NCBI GenBank assembly: GCA_903644035.1
Contig: CAHJXG010000252.1
Span: 1-5,314 of the forward strand
Source: Rhodospirillales bacterium
Lineage (GTDB): Bacteria > Pseudomonadota > Alphaproteobacteria > Acetobacterales > Acetobacteraceae
DNA: 5,314 nucleotides
Direction of reading: 5' to 3'
Part shown: positions 1 through 5,314 of the stretch, piece by piece
Layout: each line of letters opens with the position of its first letter
How positions within the stretch are numbered: position 1 is the stretch's first letter
Made by a program: the position numbers and the translations under genes
Notes under the pieces: model-generated
The model's database searches: none
What the model was told of the DNA's origin: nothing
What the model saw: the letters and a program-made list of their open reading frames with translations, nothing else

Positions 1-23
1 CCTACACGACGCTCTTCCGATCT
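1..23 (+). other. Residual Illumina sequencing adapter (not genomic)
   Basis: These 23 bases are identical to the 3' end of the Illumina TruSeq/P5 read-1 adapter; the recognisable core is CTACACGACGCTCTTCCGAT, followed by CT. The match runs without mismatch from the first base and stops exactly where the adapter ends. The sequence then turns at once into GC-rich coding sequence. This marks the edge of an assembled contig with untrimmed adapter. Nothing biological should be annotated here, and any protein reading across it gains false residues. Confidence 0.97.
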
Positions 24-25
24 CC

Positions 26-136
26 GCCTTGCGGGAAAACCTGCGGCGCCGCAAGCAGCAGGCCCGCGCCCGGGCCGAGCCGAGCGTGCCGGCGCCCGGC
101 GCCGACCAGGTGCCATCCGGCCGCGCCGAGGGCTAG
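26..136 (+). CDS. C-terminal fragment of a small basic hypothetical protein (5' end missing)
   Basis: An open frame enters from the left edge and ends at TAG (134-136). The genuine part encodes about 36 residues: ALRENLRRRKQQARARAE, then a Pro/Ala/Gly-rich tail ending in GRAEG. The Leu-Arg-x-Asn-Leu-(Arg)n-Lys stretch is strongly basic and probably helical. It resembles the C-terminus of short uncharacterised alphaproteobacterial proteins that carry an 'ALRxNLxRRK' motif; that likeness is from memory, and no function is known to me. The frame stays open through the adapter, so a gene caller may begin it at base 2, but codons before 26 are artificial. It lies 33 bases upstream of dcd on the same strand and could share its transcript. 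A basic tail could bind nucleic acid, but this is speculation. Confidence 0.6.
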   Translation, partial: ALRENLRRRKQQARARAEPSVPAPGADQVPSGRAEG

Positions 137-169
137 ACGCGACTCCCAACCACCGGGTTAGGTGTGCCC

Positions 170-724
170 ATGTCTGTGATGCCCGACCATTGGATCCGCC
201 GCATGGCGCAGGACCACGCCATGATCGAGCCGTTCGTCGAAACCCAGCGGCGCGACGGGGTGATCAGCTACGGCCTGTCCAGCTACGGCTACGACGCCCG
301 CGTCGCCGACGAGTTCAAGGTGTTCACCAACGTCGACAGCGCCGTGGTCGATCCCAAGGCGTTCAGCCCCGAGAGCTTCGTGAACCGCACCGGCCCCACC
401 TGCACCATCCCGCCGAACTCCTTCGTGCTGGCCCACACCGTCGAGTATTTCCGCATTCCACGCGACATCCTGGTGATCTGCCTCGGCAAGAGCACCTATG
501 CGCGCTGCGGCATCATCGTGAACGTGACGCCGCTGGAGCCGGAATGGGAGGGCCAGGTGACCATCGAGATCAGCAACACCACGCCCCTGCCCGCCCGCAT
601 CCACGCGCATGAGGGCATCTGCCAGTTCCTGTTCCTCCAGGGGTCCAGCCCGCCCGAGATCAGCTATGCCGACAAGGCCGGGAAGTACATGCGCCAGCGC
701 GGCGTCTCGCTGCCGCGGATGTAG
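170..724 (+). CDS. dcd: dCTP deaminase
   Basis: Hydrolytically deaminates dCTP to dUTP and ammonia (EC 3.5.4.13), feeding dUMP and then dTMP synthesis in the cytosol. The 184-residue product has the usual length for the short, monofunctional-looking Dcd common in alphaproteobacteria. It begins [13 protein letters not shown] and carries [11 protein letters not shown] (34-44) and GKSTYARCG (106-114), which holds the Ser and Arg (S108, R112) matching E. coli S111 and R115. [14 protein letters not shown] (123-136) contains E133, the counterpart of the catalytic Glu138 of E. coli. The C-terminal [13 protein letters not shown] segment is the family's substrate-covering tail. I chose ATG at 170 because family members start M-x-x-MPD-x-WI; GTG at 164 adds two residues without support, and ATG at 179 would drop the usual N-terminus. 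Only a weak GGTG lies upstream. The stop is 11 bases before murA, so co-transcription is likely. Confidence 0.96.
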   Translation: MSVMPDHWIRRMAQDHAMIEPFVETQRRDGVISYGLSSYGYDARVADEFKVFTNVDSAVVDPKAFSPESFVNRTGPTCTIPPNSFVLAHTVEYFRIPRDILVICLGKSTYARCGIIVNVTPLEPEWEGQVTIEISNTTPLPARIHAHEGICQFLFLQGSSPPEISYADKAGKYMRQRGVSLPRM

Positions 725-728
725 GGAG
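725..728 (+). promoter_or_regulatory. Ribosome binding site of murA
   Basis: GGAG lies seven bases before the murA ATG and directly follows the dcd stop codon TAG (722-724). The 11-base gap leaves no room for a separate promoter between the genes, so murA must be read from a promoter upstream of or inside dcd. Confidence 0.75.
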
Positions 729-735
729 ACGCCGC

Positions 736-1989
<1,254 letters not shown>

Positions 1990-2061
1990 GGGTTTCGGCC
2001 GCCGCCGCCGGGTGCTAGACGACCGTCGCACGCTTCGTCGGCGCATCCGTCCGCCACGGCC

Positions 2062-2066
2062 AGGAG
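2062..2066 (+). promoter_or_regulatory. Ribosome binding site that fixes the hisG start
   Basis: AGGAG lies five bases before ATG 2072 and is the best Shine-Dalgarno match in the murA-hisG gap. It decides the hisG start over the in-frame GTG at 2012, which has no such site. The last three bases of AGGAG are also the start of a GANTC site (GAGTC, 2065-2069), the recognition sequence of the CcrM methyltransferase in alphaproteobacteria. Confidence 0.75.
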
Positions 2067-2071
2067 TCCCT

Positions 2072-2776
2072 ATGACCGCCCCCTTTCCGGCCGCGTCGCT
2101 CGCGCCGGAAGCCCACTCCCCCATCATCCTGGCGCTGCCCAAGGGCCGCATCCTCGGGGAGTGCGCGCCGGTGTTAGAGCGCGCCGGCATCCGCCCGGCC
2201 GCGGACTACGCCGACGAGGACAGCCGGCGGCTGCGCTTCCCGACCGATGACCCGGCGCTCGACATCGTGCGCGTCCGCCCCTTCGACGTCGCGACCTTCG
2301 TGGCGTTCGGCGCCGCGCACATCGGCATCTGCGGCGCCGACGTGCTGATGGAGTTCGACTATCCCGAAATCTACGCGCCGCTCGACCTCGGCATCGGGCA
2401 GTGCCGGGTCAGCGTGGCGGAGCCGGCCCTGAGCGTGGGCGCAGACGACCCGGCCACATGGTCCCGCGTCCGGGTCGCGACGAAATACCCCAACATCGCC
2501 CGGCGCCACTACGCGGCGCGCGGGGTGCAGGCGGAGATCGTGCACCTGAACGGCGCGATGGAACTGGCGCCGGGCCTCGGCCTGTCCCGCCTGATCGTCG
2601 ACCTCGTGCAGACCGGCAGCACGCTGCGGGCCAACGGGCTGCAGGAGACCGAGGTGATCGCGCACGTGACCAGCCGGCTGATCGTGAACCGCACCGCGCT
2701 GAAGACGCAGCCCGAGGCCGTGGGCGCCTGGATCGCCCGCTTCCGCGCGGCCCAGTCGGCGTCCGACGCAGCATGA
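2072..2776 (+). CDS. hisG: ATP phosphoribosyltransferase, catalytic subunit (short form)
   Basis: Condenses ATP with PRPP to N1-(5-phosphoribosyl)-ATP (EC 2.4.2.17), the first and feedback-controlled step of histidine synthesis. The product is 234 residues. It shows LALPKGRILGE (20-30), GICGADVLME (85-94), VATKYPNIARRHY (135-147) and the signature ELAPGLGLSRLIVDLVQTGS (164-183), continuing TLRANGL, whose DLVQTGSTL part is the PRPP-binding loop. It ends soon after these catalytic domains and lacks the C-terminal ACT-like regulatory domain of the roughly 300-residue long form. It is therefore the short HisG type, which is known to need the regulatory partner HisZ; hisZ is not in this window. 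ATG 2072 is chosen for its AGGAG site; the upstream extension to GTG 2012 is Arg-rich and unlike the family. The stop overlaps the hisD start as ATGA, indicating coupled translation. Confidence 0.96.
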   Translation: MTAPFPAASLAPEAHSPIILALPKGRILGECAPVLERAGIRPAADYADEDSRRLRFPTDDPALDIVRVRPFDVATFVAFGAAHIGICGADVLMEFDYPEIYAPLDLGIGQCRVSVAEPALSVGADDPATWSRVRVATKYPNIARRHYAARGVQAEIVHLNGAMELAPGLGLSRLIVDLVQTGSTLRANGLQETEVIAHVTSRLIVNRTALKTQPEAVGAWIARFRAAQSASDAA

Positions 2777-4071
2777 GGCGGCTCTCGACCGCAGAGGCCG
2801 GGTTCGCCGAGGCGTTCCGCGGCCTGCTGCTGGACCGGGACACGGCAGCCGACGTCGGTGGCGTGGTGGCGGAGATCATCGCCGCCGTGCGCGCCCGCGG
2901 CGATGTGGCGCTGTGCGAGTACACGGCGAGGTTCGACCGGCAGGCGCTGACGCCTGAGACCCTGCGCGTCACGGCGGAGGAGATCGCCGCGGCGTCCGCC
3001 GGCATTGCCCCGGAGCTTGCCGCGGCCCTCGACCTCGCGGCGCAGAGGATCGAGGCGTTCCATCGCGCCCAGATGCCTTCCGATTTGCAGATGCAGGACA
3101 CCGCCGGGCTGACGCTCGGCATGCGCTGGTCGGCGCTCGATGCCGTGGGCCTGTATGTGCCGGGCGGCAAGGCGGCGTACCCGTCATCGGTGCTGATGAA
3201 CGCCCTGCCCGCCCGGGTCGCCGGCGTGGGCCGCATCGCCATGTGCGTGCCCTGCCCTGGCGGCGTGCTGAACCCCCTCGTGCTGGCGGCGGCGAAACGC
3301 GCCGGCGTCACCGAGATCTATCGGGTCGGCGGGGCGCAGGCCGTGGCCGCGCTGGCCTATGGCACCGCCAGCATCGCCGCCGTGGACCGCATCGTCGGAC
3401 CCGGCAACGCCTACGTCGCGGAGGCCAAGCGCCAGGTGTTCGGCCGCGTCGGCATCGACAGCATCGCCGGGCCGTCCGAGGTCGTCGTGCTCGCCGACGC
3501 CGACAACGACCCGCGGCATGTCGCCGTGGACCTTCTGGCACAGGCCGAGCATGACGAGGCCGCGCAGAGCATCCTCATCACCACGGACGCTGCCTTCGCC
3601 GACGCCGTCGCGCGGGCCGTCGAGGCGGAGCTGCCCACCCTCCCCCGCCACGCCATCGCCGGCGCAAGCTGGCGTGACCACGGCGCCACCATCGTCGTCC
3701 GCGATTGGCAGGAGGCGGCGGCGCTGACCAACGAGCTGGCGCCTGAGCACCTGCAGATCATGGTCGCCGACCCTGCCGCGCTGTTCTCACAGGTCCGCCA
3801 TGCCGGAGCAGCGTTCCTGGGCCGCTACTGCCCAGAGGCCGTGGGCGACTACGTGGCCGGTCCCAACCACGTCCTGCCGACCGGGCGGACCGCGCGTTTT
3901 GCCTCGGGCTTGTCGGTGTTCGACTTCCTGAAGCGCACCACATGGGTCGCAGCCGACCGTGACGCCCTCGGCGAGGTCGGCCCGGCGGCGGTGGCGCTGG
4001 CGGAGGCGGAAGGCTTGCAGGCGCATGCCCGCAGCGTCGCGTTGCGCCTCGGCCAAAGCCGGATGCCTTGA
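2773..4071 (+). CDS. hisD: Histidinol dehydrogenase
   Basis: Oxidises L-histidinol to L-histidine through histidinal with two NAD+ (EC 1.1.1.23), the last step of histidine synthesis; a Zn-dependent cytosolic homodimer in the family. The product is 432 residues, normal for HisD. Visible elements are YVPGGKAAYPSSVLMN (128-143), VGPGNAYVAEAKRQVFG (208-224) and the family signature opening IAGPSEVVVLADADND (231-246). Zinc ligands match E. coli as Q257, H260, D359 and H418, and the catalytic Glu-His pair is E325-H326 in LAPEHLQ. ATG 2773 overlaps the hisG stop (ATGA); no clear Shine-Dalgarno site precedes it, fitting translational coupling. The same frame is open upstream to 2401, but that stretch lies over hisG and is Arg/Gly/Pro-rich shadow sequence. 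Pairing hisD directly with hisG away from the other his genes is familiar in alphaproteobacteria. Confidence 0.98.
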   Translation: MRRLSTAEAGFAEAFRGLLLDRDTAADVGGVVAEIIAAVRARGDVALCEYTARFDRQALTPETLRVTAEEIAAASAGIAPELAAALDLAAQRIEAFHRAQMPSDLQMQDTAGLTLGMRWSALDAVGLYVPGGKAAYPSSVLMNALPARVAGVGRIAMCVPCPGGVLNPLVLAAAKRAGVTEIYRVGGAQAVAALAYGTASIAAVDRIVGPGNAYVAEAKRQVFGRVGIDSIAGPSEVVVLADADNDPRHVAVDLLAQAEHDEAAQSILITTDAAFADAVARAVEAELPTLPRHAIAGASWRDHGATIVVRDWQEAAALTNELAPEHLQIMVADPAALFSQVRHAGAAFLGRYCPEAVGDYVAGPNHVLPTGRTARFASGLSVFDFLKRTTWVAADRDALGEVGPAAVALAEAEGLQAHARSVALRLGQSRMP

Positions 4072-4096
4072 CCGGCGGGCCGGGCATGATCACATT
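4068..4096 (+). promoter_or_regulatory. Possible sigma-70-type promoter for infA
   Basis: TTGACC (4068-4073) overlaps the hisD stop codon and matches the -35 consensus at five of six positions. At 17 bases' spacing lies CACATT (4091-4096), only a three-of-six match to TATAAT, though -10 boxes are often degenerate in alphaproteobacteria. It sits at the head of the only AT-rich stretch in the window, roughly 40% GC over 4087-4141, just before infA. Transcription would begin near 4103. This is inference from sequence only. Confidence 0.3.
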
Positions 4097-4136
4097 CCGG
4101 CTCGAAATCAAATTCAAGTCTCGTTTTTGTGAGTTC

Positions 4137-4141
4137 AAGGA
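4137..4141 (+). promoter_or_regulatory. Ribosome binding site of infA
   Basis: AAGGA lies five bases before ATG 4147 and supports that start over the in-frame GTG at 4129, which would place this site inside the coding region and add six residues absent from IF-1 proteins. Confidence 0.7.
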
Positions 4142-4146
4142 AGCTG

Positions 4147-4365
4147 ATGTCCAAAGAAGACATGATCGAATTTAGCGGGACGGTGCTGGAGCTGCTTCCC
4201 AATGCCATGTTCCGCGTGAAGCTCGACAACGAGCACAGCATCTTGGCGCACACGTCGGGCAAGATGCGCAAGAACCGCATCCGCGTCCTGGCCGGCGACC
4301 GGGTGAACGTCGAAATGACGCCCTACGACCTGTCCAAGGGCCGGATCACATTCCGCTTCAAGTAG
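4147..4365 (+). CDS. infA: Translation initiation factor IF-1
   Basis: Binds the ribosomal A site on the 30S subunit during initiation, together with IF-2 and IF-3. The 72-residue product is the exact usual length and is one S1-like OB-fold domain: [20 protein letters not shown], then [40 protein letters not shown] and [12 protein letters not shown]. The signature [12 protein letters not shown] and the C-terminal [12 protein letters not shown] are nearly invariant in bacterial IF-1. The first codons are AT-richer than the neighbouring genes, common for highly expressed genes that keep the start region unstructured. It is preceded by an AT-rich gap that probably holds its own promoter and followed 40 bases later by maf. 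The order infA-maf-rng is widespread in alphaproteobacteria. Confidence 0.98.
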   Translation: MSKEDMIEFSGTVLELLPNAMFRVKLDNEHSILAHTSGKMRKNRIRVLAGDRVNVEMTPYDLSKGRITFRFK

Positions 4366-4405
4366 GCCGCCTCCCATAGAAGGCGTGCCGCTGACCGAGC
4401 CGGCA

Positions 4406-4990
4406 ATGGCCCATCCGCAGGCGGCGCCGCTCATCCTGGCCTCCGCCAGCCCGCGCCGGCTGGCACTTCTGGCGCAGATCGGCCTTGTCCCGGACCGTGT
4501 TACGTCGCCAGACATCGACGAAACGCCGCGCCGTGACGAAGCACCCCGCCGTTACGCCGAGCGCATGGCGCTCGAGAAGGCGGCGCGGATGGCGGAACCC
4601 GGCGCCTTCGTCCTGGCGGCCGACACTGTCGTGGCGCTCGGCAGCCGCATCATGCCCAAGGCGGCGGACGCCGAGGACGTGCGCGCGTGCATGACCCTGC
4701 TGTCTGGCCGGCGGCACCACGTGCTGACGGCGCTCGTGCTGATCGGGCCGGACGGGCGGATTGGCCAGCGCCTCTCCGACAGCGTCGTCGCGTTCTCCCG
4801 CCTGGCGCCCGCGCAGCTTGACGCCTATGCGGCCTTTGGGGAGGGCGTGGGCAAGGCCGGCGGCTACGCCATCCAGGGCCGCGCGGCTGGGTTCGCCCGC
4901 TTCCTGTCCGGCAGCTACAGCGGCGTGGTCGGCCTGCCCCTGTTCGAGGTGGCGCAGCTGCTCCGCGGGCGCGGCTACCCCGTGCCGTGA
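4406..4990 (+). CDS. maf: Maf-family nucleoside triphosphate pyrophosphatase (YhdE-like, probable dTTP/UTP class)
   Basis: Maf proteins hydrolyse non-canonical or selected nucleoside triphosphates to monophosphates and pyrophosphate; overexpression of some blocks septum formation. From ATG 4406 the product is 194 residues. It shows the nucleotide-binding LILASASPRR (9-18), SPDIDET (34-40), ALEKAARMA (55-63), FVLAADTVV (68-76) with the catalytic Asp D73, LLSGRRHHVLTA (98-109), and GKAGGYAIQGRAAG (149-162) followed by GSYSGVVGLPL. The KAGxYxIQG motif is typical of the YhdE group (dTTP/UTP pyrophosphatase) rather than the YceF group (7-methyl-GTP), so that substrate class is inferred. The start is uncertain: GTG 4385 is in frame (201 residues), but its AGAAGG is only one base away, whereas ATG 4406 has a weak CGAG at six bases. 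Both precede the conserved SASPRR. The stop overlaps the next gene as GTGA. Confidence 0.93.
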   Translation: MAHPQAAPLILASASPRRLALLAQIGLVPDRVTSPDIDETPRRDEAPRRYAERMALEKAARMAEPGAFVLAADTVVALGSRIMPKAADAEDVRACMTLLSGRRHHVLTALVLIGPDGRIGQRLSDSVVAFSRLAPAQLDAYAAFGEGVGKAGGYAIQGRAAGFARFLSGSYSGVVGLPLFEVAQLLRGRGYPVP

Positions 4991-5314
4991 CCGAGCGCCT
5001 CCTGGTCGCGTGCAGCCCCGGCGAGCTGCGGGTGGCGGCGGTGCAGGATGATGGGCTGATCGACTATGCGCTGTGGCGGCCGGGCCGCCCGGACGGGGTG
5101 GGCAACCTGTATCGTGGCCGCGTCATCGCCTGCGTCCCCGCCATGGCCGGCGCCTTCGTGGCGCTGCCGGAGGCCGAGGGCTTCCTGCCGGACAGTGAGG
5201 GCGCGGATGCGGTGTCGGACGGCATGGCGGTGGCCGTGCGGATCACCCGGTCGGCCCAGGGCGGCAAGGGTCCGCGTCTGACCGCCCGCGTCGCCGACGC
5301 CGACCGGGTGCTGG
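4987..5314 (+). CDS. rng: Ribonuclease E/G family protein, N-terminal part (3' end beyond window)
   Basis: Single-strand endoribonuclease of the RNase E/G family, which acts in rRNA maturation and mRNA decay. The open frame runs from GTG 4987 to the right edge, giving 109 codons. It starts MTERLLVACSPGELRVAAVQ, as family members do, followed by VGNLYRGRVIACVPAMAGAF (38-57), GFLP (65-68), VRITRSAQGGKGPRLTA (84-100). These belong to the S1-type RNA-binding domain and the conserved basic GGKGPRLT stretch that follows it. The catalytic DNase I-like domain with its metal-binding Asp residues and the zinc-link cysteines lie beyond the window, so the catalytic state and the choice between RNase G-like and long RNase E forms cannot be judged; position after infA-maf favours the shorter G-like protein. 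GTG is used as start, overlapping the maf stop (GTGA) with no Shine-Dalgarno site, so coupled translation is likely. Confidence 0.9.
   Translation, partial: MTERLLVACSPGELRVAAVQDDGLIDYALWRPGRPDGVGNLYRGRVIACVPAMAGAFVALPEAEGFLPDSEGADAVSDGMAVAVRITRSAQGGKGPRLTARVADADRVL

Noticed and set aside
2012..2071. N-terminal extension of hisG from GTG 2012
   Set aside because: It is an Arg-rich stretch (DDRRTLRRRIRPPRPG) unlike HisG, with no ribosome site, while ATG 2072 has AGGAG at proper spacing.
2401..2772. N-terminal extension of the hisD frame over hisG
   Set aside because: HisD homology begins at ATG 2773. The upstream residues are the Arg/Gly/Pro-rich out-of-frame reading of hisG.
4368..4385. Hairpin CGCCT/AGGCG between infA and maf
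   Set aside because: It has only five base pairs and an eight-base loop with no T tract, so it is not a convincing terminator; co-transcription of infA and maf remains more likely.

Overview
The window is about 70% GC, and every gene in it reads on the + strand. It is a compact housekeeping block: a truncated small gene, dcd, murA, hisG (short form), hisD, infA, maf and the start of an RNase E/G gene. Gene order, the forms of HisG and Dcd, and the run infA–maf–rng point to an alphaproteobacterium, most likely Rhodospirillales/Acetobacteraceae (Roseomonas-like). The taxon is an inference from gene order and protein style; no 16S rRNA or other strict marker is present.

Layout. Bases 1-23 are not biological: they match the 3' end of the Illumina read-1 adapter, so the window starts at a contig edge with untrimmed adapter. 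Bases 24-136 hold the C-terminus of an upstream small, very basic protein. Then follow dcd (170-724, dCTP to dUTP), murA (736-1989, first committed step of peptidoglycan synthesis), an 82-base gap, hisG (2072-2776) and hisD (2773-4071), overlapping by ATGA (first and last steps of histidine synthesis). A 75-base gap with an AT-rich stretch precedes infA (4147-4365, translation initiation factor IF-1). Then come maf (4406-4990, nucleotide pyrophosphatase) and, overlapping by GTGA, the N-terminal 109 codons of an RNase E/G gene that runs off the right edge. No gap exceeds 82 bases. I see no RNA gene, mobile element, CRISPR array or convincing intrinsic terminator.

Function. The genes serve unrelated core pathways (pyrimidine nucleotides, cell wall, histidine, translation initiation, nucleotide clean-up, RNA processing), and all key catalytic residues that can be checked are intact. 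The tight spacing suggests one or two transcription units, with a probable separate promoter for infA-maf-rng in the AT-rich gap. I found no sign of a new biological system. The points worth a second look are the adapter at the edge, the placement of the only three GANTC sites next to start codons, and a short imperfect repeat that flanks infA.
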